A stretch of 64,000 nucleotides of DNA from Nissolia schottii (lineage: Eukaryota; Streptophyta; Magnoliopsida; Fabales; Fabaceae): assembly GCA_003254905.1 (NCBI GenBank), contig QANU01002159.1:174833-238832 (forward strand), in the 5' to 3' direction. The notes beneath the pieces were generated by a model. It was not told the DNA's origin and ran no database searches. It saw only the letters and a list, made by a program, of their open reading frames with translations. Of the stretch, positions 46,680 to 60,125 are shown in pieces. Each line of letters begins with the position of its first letter. Within the stretch, counting starts at the first letter, position 1. A program made the position numbers and the translations under genes.

Positions 46680-47105
46680 GAACCATGACAGGCTTCTCTC
46701 TAAAGATTAGTAGAGCAAGGGTGCTGCAGAGAGAAGAGAGCAGCCCTGCACACGACGGCGGATTGTGCGGCGGCGAAGGCAGCTGGTCGGAGGCGATGCG
46801 GTGGGGGAAGGGGGTGCGTGGTTGGGGTACCAGAGTTGGGGATTTTTGGCCTGGGGATTTTGGGGTTTTTTTTTTTAACGGGTCGGGTCGGGTTTTAGGT
46901 TGGGCCAAAAGACGGGTTCCGTCACGTGGCGTGTTTACGTGTGACGTCTCGTCAGCGACGTCAAGTGTTACGTCAGCGCCGTTACTCTTTCACCGTCAAC
47001 AGGAATCAAAACCAAATTTTAATATTTTACAGAGACTAAAACTGACACTGAGAAACTAAAACCAAATTTTCCTAAATTACAGGATTAAAAACTTAATTAA
47101 CCCTT
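46680..47105. mobile_element. Right end of a Mutator-like element with GC-rich sequence
   Basis: Read from the right (reverse complement), it begins GGGTTAATTAAGTTTTTAAT and continues with TTTTGGTTTTAGT and a GC-rich part with several ACGTGGC/GACGTCA-type words, as in legume Mutator-like termini. Inside lies a G+C-rich block (46738-46860). No matching left end was found, so only one side seems to survive, probably broken by the LINE region. Confidence 0.4.
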
Positions 47106-47259
47106 TTAAAAAATAATAATAATAACATACAAATTACATCTGCCTACTACCCATTATTCCGCATCCCATAATTTCCTTCTCCCTTCTATCAATTTAGTGG
47201 TTATCATTTAATCGATGTGTTCAATATTTGTCACGTACGGTGTTAGTGAAGATCCACTG

Positions 47260-47292
<33 letters not shown>
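47260..47292. repeat. ATT trinucleotide microsatellite
   Basis: About eleven ATT/TTA units in non-coding DNA. Confidence 0.9.
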
Positions 47293-48170
47293 TTATGTGA
47301 TCTCTGATTCTCTGTGTTGGTCAAAAGAACATGGATATAATGAAAGCAGCGTGACTTAAAAGGGGAAAAAGATAAATAAATTTGGCAAGTGAAGCGGACT
47401 CAATAGAATCCCTCCAGAAAGCTCCAAGAAATGGTGGCAAAGTTGCCCAATCCAATTTGTCATCTTGGGAGTCCTTTTAATTTATTTGTTTTAGGTCGCG
47501 TGTGGAAGTCTTTTCTTATTGTTTGCTCAGGTTCAGACACTTAATAAATTAATTTATAAATTAACTTATCTCTTATATAAATAATACTTTTCATTTTTAA
47601 TGATAAAATAAAAAATATTAAGTATTATTTATAAGAATAAATTATTAATTTATAAATTAATAAATTAAAGTTAGGTCCCTAAGCATATTTTTAAACATAT
47701 TCTTCGAAATAAAAAAGTCATTTCCGTGATCAGATCCAATTCGCTTTTCTCAAATTTTCATTTGAAAAATTCCACAACTTTGGGTGGCTGTAGGCAAATC
47801 TTGAGGATTAAGATCAAGTGGTTTACAAAATTGTAATTTTCACTAAATACTAAATAGCATCAGTCAGATTGTAATGATAGTTGTGTTGTGGCGCCTCGGG
47901 AATGTAGACTGTAGAGTAATATCAACCATAAATTTTTTTGTTTGATTTTTTATATATTCTAGTCAATGATTAAACTCTATTTTATAGTTTTGTGAAGGAA
48001 ACCTTGGTCTTCGCCGACACTCCACTAGATTCGTAATTCAAAGAAACATTTTTTTTAACAGGAATATTATATCCTCTATAAAATTAACTGACAAATCTTT
48101 TTTCTTTTAAATAAGATGATAGGAAGCTTTTTTAGGAAAAATTATTGCAAATTAAGAGAAATTAAAGAGG
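47293..48170. other. Intergenic, no gene seen
   Basis: AT-rich; no coding frame or readable element ends. Confidence 0.5.
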
Positions 48171-48858
48171 TTAATTATAAGAAAAGACCAATTAGTTTTT
48201 AAATTATTAAGCAAGACCAAAGCGAACAATAATTAAGAAGAAGCACCAAATAATTTTATAGAAAGGCATAAATACCCTAGTTTCATTTAACTATGTAAAC
48301 CTACAAATCCTCCTCCTACATTCTAACGTGGTGCTGCGGTTGTGAAAAATCTCATAAGTATTTACATATTTTACCTTAACCTTTTCTTTGGTTAATATTT
48401 CATTTAGTCTAACTATTTGCAATTTTGTAATTTTGATTCCCAATCAGAAAAGAAATTTGTTATTATTATTGCTAGGTTCATTGCTCCATTAGCATTGGAT
48501 TCAAAATCCATATGTTTTACATGGAAAAGGGATTGAAAAGAATGAGAGAGGGAGAGAGAGAGAGAGTGAATTGGGGCTGAAATTACATGAATGCGTTGCA
48601 TTGAAGAGTGAATTAGGGTGGTGATGGGGAAGAAATCCCTAACTGAGACTATGGGGTTTTGCAGTGGGGTTGGAGCCTCTTGTTGAATTAGAAGCAATAA
48701 ACAATGGTTAGGGTTGAATTAGAATCACAATATCAAATTGAGTTCTTTTATGAGTATTAATGTCTATGGTTACAAGTTATTTGTTTTTTCACTTTAATTA
48801 ATATTTATTTGGTCTTTTTAATAATTTTAAAAATAGGTCGTCCTTTTCTTTAATTAGT
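48171..48858. mobile_element. Mutator-like non-autonomous element
   Basis: The element proper is about 48180-48849. The left end AGAAAAGACCAATTAG and the reverse complement of the right end AGAAAAGGACGACCTA are followed on both sides by TTTTTAAATTATTAA / TTTTTAAAATTATTAA and an AAGACCAAA block. Flanking nonamers are TTAATTATA (48171-48179) and TTAATTAGT (48850-48858), 7 of 9 matching. The middle (48413-48697) is open on the minus strand for 94 codons without a recognised family. Confidence 0.55.
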
Positions 48859-49105
48859 ATCACTTAACAATCCTTACCATATTAGTTTTTCTTTTGGAGT
48901 CTTTTCATTTTAATTTTAATTGAGTATAAGAGCAAAGACTAAACTATAAGGACATGATTGGATAATACAGTTTTTAACTTTTTTTAACTTTTCAAAAGTC
49001 AGAAGTCATATTTTTAATTTTTGACATATTTAACTATACAACTTATTATTTTTTAAAATAATACACAGTGAAAACGGTTAGAAATCATTTTTTTATTAAC
49101 TAATA

Positions 49106-49331
49106 TGTTCGGTTAGTTAGTTAGAGATAGTGGTTAGAATTAGTTAATTTTTAGTTATGCTTCTAAGCTGTATATAAACAGAACACTAACTCATCATAAA
49201 ACTGAGTTGATTCATTTTTTTCATAATACACTTGAGAATTTAGTCTGCAACTTTCTCTCTGATTTTCTCAGCTATGGTGATTACTTTGTTTCTTCAAGTT
49301 CTGTCACCTTTCTTTCCTTTTGTTGTTGGCA
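49106..49331 (+). repeat. 5' LTR of the copia relic
   Basis: It begins TGTTCGGTTAGTTAG and ends TTGTTGGCA, with a TATA-like TGTATATAAACAG at about 49169. It is followed at 49340-49351 by TGGTATCAAAGC, a one-base variant of the initiator-methionine tRNA primer-binding site used by most plant Ty1/copia elements. No 3' LTR was found. Confidence 0.6.
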
Positions 49332-49339
49332 ATTTGTTA

Positions 49340-51760
49340 TGGTATCAAAGCTCCTAATCTAAACCTTGGATACCGGGCAGGCAACCTAAAAAAAAAAAAC
49401 TCCTAATCTAAGGAGCTCTGTTGTGCACTCTGAATATCAATCCATCAAGATTTAGCCATGGAAGAACAGAACCAAGAACGATTGAACGCAGCCGTGAGCT
49501 CGCAAATTCCAATCATGAATCAACCATTTTCATCATCTGCAATGAATCAACAACAAGGTTTTCAATTGAATCAAGTAATCAACCCAATGAATGATCTTCT
49601 AAGCTCCTATTTCATTCATCCTGGAGAAAATTCAGGTTCTTTCCTAATTTCTCTTGTTCTCACATCTCAGAATTATCACATTTGGGAGAGAGCAATGAAG
49701 CTTGCTCTGAAATCCAAAATCAAACTCAAGTTTGTGGATGGAACAATTGTGAAACTTGCTGAAAACAGCAACATGTATGCTGCTTGGGGGATAGATGCAA
49801 TACATTCATACTCTCTTGGATCACACACTCCCTCATTCCAGAAATTTATCAAAGCATGATATGGATTGAAGATTGCTATGAGCTGTTGAAAGACCTCAAA
49901 CAAAGGTATAACCAAGGAGACATTTTCAGGACAACAGTGCTTCAGGAAGAATTTAATGGAATCAAGCAAGGTGAGTTGTCCATTACTTCCTATCTCACAA
50001 AATTGAAGTCTATATGGGAAGAATTAGAAAGTTTCCAACCGATTCCTAGTTGTTTCTGCAATGTACCATGTGTGCGTGGATTAGGAATTGTGAGAGAATA
50101 CAGAAAGAAAGATTATGTTGTAAGATTCTTTAGGGGCTTGAATGAACAATATGGACATGTTAGATCACAAATAATGATGATGAGACCTCTCCATGATATA
50201 AATAGCACTTTTTCTTTGTTGACTGAGCAAGAAAGAAAATTGTCCTCTATTGGAATTGAATCCATTACACTGCTAAATAGTTATGATCAGAATCAGAACA
50301 GACAACAAACCAATGACAGAAATAGAGGTAGAAGTAGAGGTTACAGAGGAAACTCCACCAATAGAGGAGGAAGAGGTTCATCACGCAACAAGAATCAATC
50401 AAATAGATTTTGCATTTTTTGTAATACATCATGCCACACAAAAGAAGATGTTTCCACAAGCATGGCTATCCACTAGGCTATCCTGAGCACTTGAAGTGGA
50501 GCAAGGCAAAAATAGAAAATGCAAAGGCAAGAATTAATAACATGACCTCCAAGAATAGTGAAGAAGAGGTTGAAACTGAAGATTGCACTTCTGTCAAGGA
50601 TTATGATCAAGAAGATGAGGGAATGATTCTCACAAAGGCTCAACAACTTCAGCTGCTAGCACTTCTGCAACAATCCTGTTCACATGCATCAAGATATACT
50701 GTCAATCAAATCACCACTAAACCACAAAATTCCTCAGGTATGAAAGTAGCCCTGTCCTGCACTATAGGCACCACAAAATGACTCTTAGATACAAGGGCCA
50801 CTGACCATGTCTGTTACTCCTTATCTATGTTTCATAGTTACAAACACATTCCACCAATAAAAGTTCAGTTACCAAATGGCAGCAAAGTCCTAGCACAAAT
50901 ATCAGACAATATAGTCTTCACCAATGATCTTTACCTTACAAAAGTCTTATTCATCCCTCAATTCACATTTAACCTGATTTCAGTGTCCAAGCTCATTTCT
51001 TCACTAAGATGCACATTAACATTCTCTGTTAACATTTGTGACATACAGGAACAGAATTCCTTGAGGAAGATTGGTGTTGCTGACCTTAGTGACGGACTAT
51101 ATGCTTTGAGGATTGAAGAGCCTTGTAGAAATTTAAGCAAATGCATAGTTGCACATAATTAGGCTAGTTTAGCTCAATATAAATCTATAATTAGCAGCAA
51201 AAATAATTTTGATATATGACATATGAGATTAGGACACCCTTCCATAGACAAAATGCATATTCTGCATAGAGTTTTTCCTAAAATTACATGAAAAGATATC
51301 TCAAAGCATTGTCAAACTTGCTATTTGCCCAAAATGAAAAGGTTACCATTTACTGATAGCACTTCTGTTTCCACCAGTTGTTTTGATTTAGTACATGTAG
51401 ATATTTGGGGGCCCTTGAGCAATCCTTCAGTGCATGGTCATAAATACTTTATAACAATTGTTGATGATAAATCAAGGTTCACTTAGGTTATCTTTATGAA
51501 ACTAAAATCTGAGGCCGTCCACTTTTATAGGCCTTTGTTAAACTTGTTCACACTCAATGTGAGAAGAAAATAAACAAAGTTAGGATAGACAATGGACAAG
51601 AATTTCTGATGAATAATTTTTTTCTCACAACATGACATAATCCATGAAACAATGTGTTGAGACACCTCAGCAAATTGTAGTAGTTGAGAGAAAACATCAA
51701 AGCATCTTAGCCATAGCTCGTTCACTTATTTTTCAGTCACATGTCCCTCTTTGTTCACTT
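49340..51760 (+). mobile_element. Broken Ty1/copia retrotransposon (gag, protease, integrase part)
   Basis: After the primer-binding site comes gag from 49458 (MEEQNQERLN). A first frameshift lies at a G run near 49787; the frame continues with FILSWITHSLIPEIYQS and RYNQGDIFRTTVLQEEFNG. The zinc-knuckle region has CIFCNTSCHT and then a second shift before CFHKHGYPLGYPEHLKW. The protease region reads LLDTRATDHVCYS and follows an in-frame TGA. A pre-integrase zinc region (HMRLGHPSIDKMH; C-xx-C of KHCQTCYLPK) and an integrase start (VHVDIWGPLSNPSVHGHKYF) follow. The copy breaks off near [20 protein letters not shown]. Reverse transcriptase, RNase H and the 3' LTR are missing. It ends about 350 bases before the aspartate oxidase leader. 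Confidence 0.85.
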
Positions 51761-52079
51761 TTCAAAATACTTAAAACAAAAATTTCTTTTATTCTGTTTT
51801 TAAATACAAAATAACTTATTCATAAGTTACTTTTCAGAAGTTTCTTTTGCGATAAGTTTCTTTTAACTTGTGTACTCAAAAAACGGATCTAAACTCATCG
51901 CCTAACATACAAATCTTCTTACATATGAAATAAAGAATTTTTTTTAAAATTTTTTTTAAGACATTATATATATGTGTGTTTTTTATTACAAGAATTTCTA
52001 CGTTTTTTTTTTCTTTCAATATTACATTTTTTTTTTTCGCTTCTTTTCTGTTATGTCCGCGATGACTCTTATTAAGCAC

Positions 52080-53085
52080 GGATTCTAGGAATATCGATGC
52101 TTCGCCTTACATTCATTCATTCTCTGCAAAGCAACGCCACCACCCTGATTCTCGTTCCCTTGTTTTCCTCACTCTTCCTCTCTCCGTTCAGCCTCTCCCT
52201 CACAAGAACAACAACAAGCTACGCTGCTCGGAGAGGTAACAAAATCCTTTTTCAGCATTTTTAGCATTTCTATGCTCAATTTTGGGATCATCACCACAAA
52301 ACTGAATGTAGGGAATCTATAGTTTTTGTAGTTGGTGCCAAACATGCCCCTATGTTTGTGTGCGCCCTTCTATTTATCCTGAAAGGTCGTGTCTTTTTGT
52401 ATGTGTGTGTGTGTCTGGTTGGTTGGTTGGTCACAGTTTTCTTTTTTTGGCTTGTTCAACTGTTTTCACTCCATCCCCATTTCTTACTTTTATGTTTAGC
52501 TTCTCTTTCTCTCTCTTTAATAATGTGTTCCTCCAACCCCTTCTTCTGTATTTGAATAACAAACTTGTTCTTTGGTGTATGTTGTTTTCTGAATTCTGAA
52601 ATTTGAGTAGTACTTTGAAGAATTGAATTTTCTTAGTTGTTGGATGCTTCCTAATTCCCATCATGTTTCTATACTACTTCTTTGATCCCCACCACATGGG
52701 GAGGGGGAAAAAGGGGGGCTTTTGGGCTTGATTTGGAATTAATTTGGCTATATTTTAAATGAAATTTTAATTTCATTTGTTAATTTAGAGTTTGGTATTG
52801 CATAGTTCACCTGTTCATGGTTGTTGTTAATATTAACTATTTCCACAAAATGGAGAACAATTTACCTAGTTTTAGAATGTCAAAGATCTTTGTATTCTGT
52901 CTTTTGTTGCCTTTGTTATTCACTGGCTTCTACCAAGTGTTATTGTTTTGATCCATATTTTCCTCTCTAAATGGAAGCTCTTGATTCAATTATGACTAAT
53001 TGCATTAGAAAATGCATAGAACCCCTAAAGTGAAGTTTGTCTTTCATTTATATCTCTTTCTGCTTTTTTGTACAGAGGCTTGGCA
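52080..53085 (+). other. 5' leader of L-aspartate oxidase with a leader intron
   Basis: A CT-rich, ORF-free segment at about 52120-52235 ends GGAGAG|GTAACA, a good donor. A TTTGTACAG acceptor at 53067-53075 lies 10 bases before the ATG. An intron of about 840 bases in the 5' leader is therefore likely. Such first introns often raise expression. The transcription start was not determined. Confidence 0.45.
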
Positions 53086-56000
53086 ATGGCAACTTGTATA
53101 CCTGCTGGGAGTGGAAAACTGCATTGTGGAGTGAGAGACTGCAAGGGACAGAGCTGTAGAAGGACTGCTTCGGTTTCTTATGTGCCTATCAAGCGAAACA
53201 CGCGTAAAGAGCTCTCTTGGTAATAGTTATTTCATATCTCACTATCTGTTTTGATTTCTAAAAGGACTTCTTGTTTGCTTTCTCAGATTTATTGTTGAAC
53301 GGTGTTTTACTTGTTAGCACAAGTTCATATTTATTTTTTTATTGCAGCTAGAACTTCAACATATATTATTCTTACGGTATGTTTAGAAGATTTTGATCCA
53401 GGAAGAATGTTACTATGTTAGTCTTTAGTAGTGATCTCATATCTTGCTATGATGAAATGCTTAAAAAGGAACTTTTTTTTTTCTCTCCCGCATTAGTCTC
53501 AAATTGTTATAAATGAAACTTTATATGTTTTCACAAGAATATATGATTTTTGTTGTGGTTAAGTTTTTAAAATCTAAAACATTTATGGTTTGTAGCACTT
53601 GCAGTTATTATTCATATTGTTTGAAGCAAATCATTGTGGGGGCTGGATAGAAATCTCTCTATTCTAAAGAAAGCAGTTGTATTATTATACAATGATTGCC
53701 TATTTATGCCAAAGTTTCTGGAATTAACCTCAGAAAACTAGATCAGAAATACTGAATGGAAATTGATCTCCATTTTCCAGTTCATTATTCTGAACTATAA
53801 TTAACGATTTTCAGTTGCTTTGGGGGTGCAAAATTTTAGGTCTCAAGGAGTATCGAAGGTCCTGCAGCTACGCAGATGTGAGGCTTCTGTATCTCCAATT
53901 CAGGAGAATCGGAAACTCTTCAAAGTCATTTCCTCATGCAAAAAAGATGGTTCTGCAAAATACTTTGACTTTGTCGTCATTGGAAGTGGAATTGCTGGCC
54001 TTTGCTATGCGCTTGAAGTTGCAAAATATGGATCTGTTGCAGTGATCACAAAGGCCGAGTCTCATGAATGCAACACTAATTATGCTCAAGGTGGTGTTAG
54101 TGCTGTGCTATCCCCTTCTGATTCGGTGGAGAGTCACATGAAGGACACCATTGTGGCCGGGGCTTATCTTTGTGATGAGGAGACCGTCCGAGTATGTTCC
54201 AAACCTATTAAGTTTGTCATGTAAATCATTCTTAGTAACTGATCTGTGCTCTTGAAAATTAGACCAAATTCATCTGAATATTCCGCGGGATGCAGAAGAA
54301 TGGTTCTGTTTTTAAGTTGTTTTAATCTTTACGTCATTCTTTTCATTTTCTGACAGTGGTGTTTTGTACTTAAGAAATTAGGTAAGAAGAGTATTTTCAA
54401 TTTAAAATGTAATTCAAGCACTTGTTTCCATTTTGCAATGGCTAAGCCTGAAAATCTGATGAATCCTCAATTTATGAAACTGAGAGAAGTTCTGTTTTAA
54501 TAAATAGGAAATGGTTATTTTAAACATGCAAGAATTGTCCTAACACCCTTAGATTATATAGAAGGAATCAATTACTGGTTTTTCTGACTACTGTATTGGG
54601 CTATGCATTAACTTTGACCATTCCTTTTGCAGGTTGTCTGTACCGAAGGACCTGACAGAGTCAAAGAACTAATTGCTATAGGGGCATCATTTGACCATGG
54701 GGAAGATGGTAACTTGCATCTAACGAGGGAGGGGGGTCATTCACATCGTCGAGTTGTTCATGCTGCTGATATGACTGGAAAAGAGATTGAACGGGCTCTG
54801 CTGATGGCAGTTGTCAATAATCCTAATATTTTTGTGTTTGAACACCATTTTGCTATAGATCTTCTCACGTGTCAGGTTTGTTTTCTCTGGAATTATTTTG
54901 TCTTGTCTTTTGCTATACTTAGTTTTTGTAGCATATATGGTGTTGGTATCGTACAAGTGTGTTGGTATCTGCCAAAGATTTGATCATTTGAAAGTTTAAA
55001 TTTTGAGTTTTCGTAGGCTTTGCTGTTTTGAAATTGCTGCTATTCAAATTTTACCTCAGAGAGTCTTGAATGTTTCAATGCATTCGCTAATTGAAACATG
55101 CCACGCTGGTGTTGCAGGATGGATCTGATATAATTTGTCTCGGCATTGATACTCTGAATACTGAAACACTAGAGGTGGGAAAAGCAATTATGTGTGATTG
55201 TTTGAGAAGGCTACTGCTGACAACATTGAATATATTTTCTGAAAATTCATCTTTTTAGCTTTTAGGTGGTAAGATTTCTTTCAAAGGTGACTTTACTTGC
55301 ATCTGGTGGAGCTGGACATATTTATCCTAAAACTACAAATCCTCTGGTAGTAATCATTTTCCATAGCTTGAATTCTCTTTTCCCATTTTGGCTTTTGGTT
55401 AGATTTCCATTTGAAGCACTCGAGAACATAAATCACGATGCAAAATGTCGTGTTCTAGAATGAGCTTATAGTGCAGTTTTACAAATTACTAATATCTGAA
55501 ATCACTGATGGTAGCATAGAATTATCTTGAAGGGAAAAAATTGAAAAATAAATTGACTCATTATTGTTACTTTGATTATTCATAGCGTTAATTTACTTGG
55601 ACGATGCACTATAAATTTTGTAATGCAGTCTACAGGAGCTAAAAATGTTGAGCCATTAAGTGGTTTAATTTGCCCTCTGTAGTATTGATAGTGATGAAAT
55701 AAACCATCACATTCTGTTTTACACAACATGGTAACCTGTTTATGCTGTGTTGGTTAGTCTAGCCTTCTTAGTATGTTAAATTGGCTTGCCTTTTATTATC
55801 ACAGGTGGCCACTGGAGATGGAATTGCAATGGCACACCGAGCTCAAGCAGTGATTTCCAACATGGAGTAAGTAGATTATTTCAGATCTGTGAATATTTAC
55901 TGTTTAATGAATTTTCCGTGCTAGTCACACTGAATAAACAGAAATTACGGCTGGTTAAGAATATCTGACTAGTCATGCAGTACTTTGGACGATACAAGAA

Positions 56001-57335
56001 CTTGCATGATCAATTTAGTTGCATTTCAGTGCAGAATTATACACACTTTAATTGTCTTTACGGCAGTAAATCAATTACGTATTGCATTAAATTGACAATC
56101 CACATTTGGGGATCGTTCGTTTAGGCATTTAATTTGTTTAAACAAATGTAAATTGGGAATATATAATCTGCAAAGTTTAGAACAGGAGATTGACTAAGTA
56201 GAATTCAATTATAAGTTGCACGCTTCACCCACTATGTGCGAGCGCATGTGTGCTGGAGCTTATTATATAGCATTTTGTTGTTGTTAGTAATTTTATTTTT
56301 TACAATCATGATTGTCCCAGGTTTGTGCAGTTCCACCCAACAGCCTTAGCTGATGAAGGGCTTCCTATTAAACCAACCAAGCCTAGGGACAATGCATTTC
56401 TGATATCCGAAGCTGTGAGGGGCGATGGGGGCATCCTTTATAACTTAGGCATGGAAAGGTTCATGCCCTTGTATGATGAGAGGGCAGAGCTTGCTCCAAG
56501 GGATGTGGTTGCACGAAGTATCGATGACCAACTTAAAAAGCGCGACGAGAAGTATGTGCTCCTTGATATAAGTCACAAGCCCAAGGAGGAAATTCTCTCC
56601 CACTTCCCCAACATTGCCTCGATGTGTCTCCAGTATGGTTTGGATATAACTCGGCATCCGATCCCAGTTGTTCCAGCTGCTCACTACATATGTGGAGGAG
56701 TTCGCGCCGGGCTCCAAGGAGAGACAAACGTAAAGGGTCTATATGTAGCTGGTGAGGTGGCATGCACAGGCTTGCATGGGGCAAACAGACTCGCTAGCAA
56801 CTCATTGCTCGAGGCACTAGTTTTCGCACGAAGAGCCGTCCAACCCTCGATTGATCTAATGAGGAGCTCTAGCCTTGATCCGACTGCTTCAAGTTTTTGG
56901 CCTAAACCCACGGTGCCTCTCTCACTTGGGAATGATGTCACAGGCAAGATTCGATCAATGACAAGGGAATTGAGGAAGGAACTGCAATCTGTCATGTGGA
57001 GCTACGTTGGAATTGTTCGGTCGACGATGAGACTAGAAACCGCGGAGCGAAAGATCGGTAAACTAGAGGCTAACTGGGAGGAGTTGTTGTTTCGACATGG
57101 ATGGAAGCCAACAATGGTGGTTCCTGAGACCTGTGAAATGAGAAACCTATTTTGTTGTGCAAAGCTGGTTGTTAGCAGCGCCCTGTCTAGGCAAGAGAGC
57201 CGCGGCCTCCATTACACGATTGATTTTCCTCATCTCAAGGAAAGCGAGAGGCTCCCAACAATCATTTTTCCGAGTTCACCTGCAAACAGCACGTGGAGTT
57301 CACGGCAATTGCACAAGCAGCCCATTTATCAGTAA
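53086..57335 (+). CDS. AO: L-aspartate oxidase, plastid
   Basis: Flavoenzyme oxidising L-aspartate to iminoaspartate with release of hydrogen peroxide; with quinolinate synthase it makes quinolinate, the start of plant NAD synthesis. Coding exons: 53086-53203, 53815-54191, 54633-54875, 55118-55174, 55266-55346, 55805-55866, 56321-57335. Borders are GT/AG and phases close, giving 650 residues (Arabidopsis about 651). The first ~80 residues form a transit peptide (MATCIPAGSGKLHCGVRD). FAD binding: DFVVIGSGIAGLCYALEVAK in exon 2, then NTNYAQGGVSAVLS. Active-site and succinate-dehydrogenase-like blocks: REGGHSHRRVVHAADMTGKE, ASGGAGHIYPKTTNP, ATGDGIAMAHRA, FHPTALADEG, VPAAHYICGGV, and GLHGANRLASNSLLEALVFA in exon 7. 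The C-terminal helical domain includes SYVGIVRSTMRLETA. No defect seen. Unrelated to its neighbours in function. Confidence 0.95.
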
Positions 57336-59020
57336 GGCTGTCCTATCACATCAATTTCTGCCACTGCATATGAATAGGCAACAATAATTGTATTCTACCA
57401 AATTCAGCACCAAAAGGCTAGAATCAAATTTTCAGCATGTCTTTTACTCTTATAGATATACGCATACCTGCGCTATGTGCAGACATAAAATTATTGTAAA
57501 ACACAGCTAGCTAAACATCTGAGTATAGCTACAATCACTCACTTTCAAACATCTCAATATACACACTTTTGAACCAGTTGCGGGCGAGGCTCCTATTTGG
57601 TCTCCCAACTAGCTTATTTTTTATTATTGAATTCAAATAATCTTATTAATATCATAAAGAGTGTATTTTGAAATAGAAGCGTTAAGATTATTTCATTGAA
57701 TAATGTATTGTTTTTTTTAAAAAAATTTATATAATATTAATTAATTTTATATAGAAGATAAAAAAAATAAATATCATTGACTTATTTAGAAAGAGTAGGA
57801 TTAAACGTCGTTTGATTAAACCCCAATCTTGGAGTGTTTCATTCTTTTACAACAATATGAAGTAGTTCCATTTATCTATGCATGAAATATATAATCCTAT
57901 TCTATAATAGAATTCTAATAATCCTATAGTAATCATGTTGTATTATATGATTATGAATGAGGAAATTGTGTTTTACTCCAAATTTCATTCAAATAATTCA
58001 TTTCTAAACGTTGTAAGATACAAGAGGAGGAGAAGATGATCTTCCTCCGGAAAGAACCAAACATTTCTGGATTGTATGAAGCAAAATTTATTAATTAAAT
58101 TCTTATATCTTACATGTAGGATATGGGAAAACTCACATTGAAAAAATAGGTGGTCGATGCTTTCAATCTAGTTTGACCAGGATTTTGACCGGTATAGCAA
58201 GGATATTGACCAGAGTGGTCTTGGTTTCTTGGATTTAGTTTAAAGAACATTATGATTATCAACTCTACTTGGTGAACAAGCGATTAGACATACTAGATAT
58301 GTGGGAAATTAGTGCTCGTGTAAAGGCTACTATCACAATAAAAAATAAAGTTATTCGAGAACCAAAAGATAAAAAAAATCATATTGATCCTAGAATAGTG
58401 TTATTATTTGTTAAGAAGTATAGATAGTGCTAAGAAAATGATTTGCAATCAATGACTCTACGTCATCATTATCCAAGCCACAGAACTTTCGAAAATGATA
58501 ACTACATACTGCATGAAGTATGTCTGCAATCTGAAACATTTAGAAAAACAAAAAGTTTATATCAAAATTTCTTGGTTTTACTTAGCCAAAGTCACCCTTA
58601 AAGTTCAATAGACTTCATTACGCTAATACTTGATGTGACTAAGAGAAACTTCAAGAAATAAAAATGCACCGATAACTATAGCTTTTGGCTTAATAATATC
58701 TACTTAATCCAATGATTGATATCTTAGTAAGGTCATAAGTTTAAATCTTGGGGGAAATTTATAAAGAAGAATGAATTTTAGGATATTTTTAGGTGTTTGT
58801 TCATTGGTTTTCAGGAATAAGGGTCTCAAGGAGAAGTTGAGCAAAAAAGATTATTTTAAAAGTGTTGAAATGGTTTCACTTTGACTTTATCACCGAGTTT
58901 TCACCTTGAAGATAGAAGAATTTAGACTTGGTTCCAACTACAAAGTTGAATATCTCCTTCTTATCTTTAACTAGAGTCTTAGATACCTCAATCGAACGCC
59001 TGTAGCAAAAGTAATGACAT
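57336..59020. other. 3' flank and intergenic DNA, no gene seen
   Basis: The first 200 bases probably hold the 3' untranslated region of aspartate oxidase. The rest is AT-rich without coding frames. Confidence 0.5.
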
Positions 59021-60125
59021 TTTTACCATTATATTGTAAAGTTGTCAAAAGTTAGAAAAGGAAAATTGCTCGAGTGGTTCGAACACAAAATCAAACTGAT
59101 TTTTAGCCAAGAGGTACCACTCAAGTGGTCCCAGCACCGCTCAAGTGGTCGGGCACAACTCTGGTGCGATATACAATGTGTTTTAATGTGTTTTGACCTT
59201 TTATTAGCCCAACCACTATAAATTGAAGTGCAAATTTGCCCCAAATCATCATTCATTCAAAGATTGGATAAGGAGGCAACCCTAAAGGAGCACTTGGGGC
59301 AGGATTGACGCCTCCGAGGGCGCAATGCAAGAGCGGTTTAACTCCATGTCGTCAAATCTCAACTGATGATTACTCTGGCATGTTCTTTTCTTGTTCTCTG
59401 TAGTTTTTTTTTATTTTCTCATCATGTACTAAGTTCTTTGCTAGGGTATTGATGTAACCTTTAACTATGATGTTATTTTAGAGGGTTGTTGTTACTCAAC
59501 TCCAATTGATGCCTTTTAAGTTTCTATAACTGTGCTTAGTGCATTTGAATGATTCGTGACCATTTAATTAATTTGATGTCTTGCGTGCAATTTGAGAGAA
59601 GGAATATGAGAGTGCTTTTTGTTGTAGAAACCATAGGCTAGCATAAGATTAGAGATAATCTATGCAGGTTGTGTGATCGTGTGTGGGGAATTCACAAATC
59701 GATCAAGCTTCTAATAAGCTACTTTGCATTAAGAGATTAGGTATTCGGTCTAGGAGAAGAGAATTACTTGACCTCAAGAGAGGCTTGTAATTAGGATAGG
59801 AACTCCAACCATTATCTAGATAAATTGTTAAATGAGAAACAAATCTAAAATAACTTAGTTAAGAATAGGTGAAATCAAATGCCCTAACATTTTTCCCATT
59901 GTTTTGAGTTTATTACTTTTAGTTCTTTTAATTAATAGTTTATTTTAATATCTCGCAATCAAACCACTTTTTCACTCAATTCTTTTAATCAATTCAATTT
60001 GTGTTATTTGTCAATTGAAAATACAGTCTAATATTATTCCCGTGGGTTAGACAATCTAAATTTCAAATACTTACTTTTATTACTTATACAATACGATATA
60101 CTTGTCGCAAAAATTTCATATCAAC
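59021..60125 (+). mobile_element. Possible non-coding LTR-element remnant
   Basis: A GC-richer start with repeated GCTCRAGTGGT / CTCAAGTGGTC words (59070-59150) is followed by a TATAAATT box (59217). The far end contains CCCGTGGGTTAGACAATC and TACTTGTCGC, which resemble the terminal part of legume Ty3-type LTRs. No coding region is present. Family and borders are uncertain. Confidence 0.3.
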
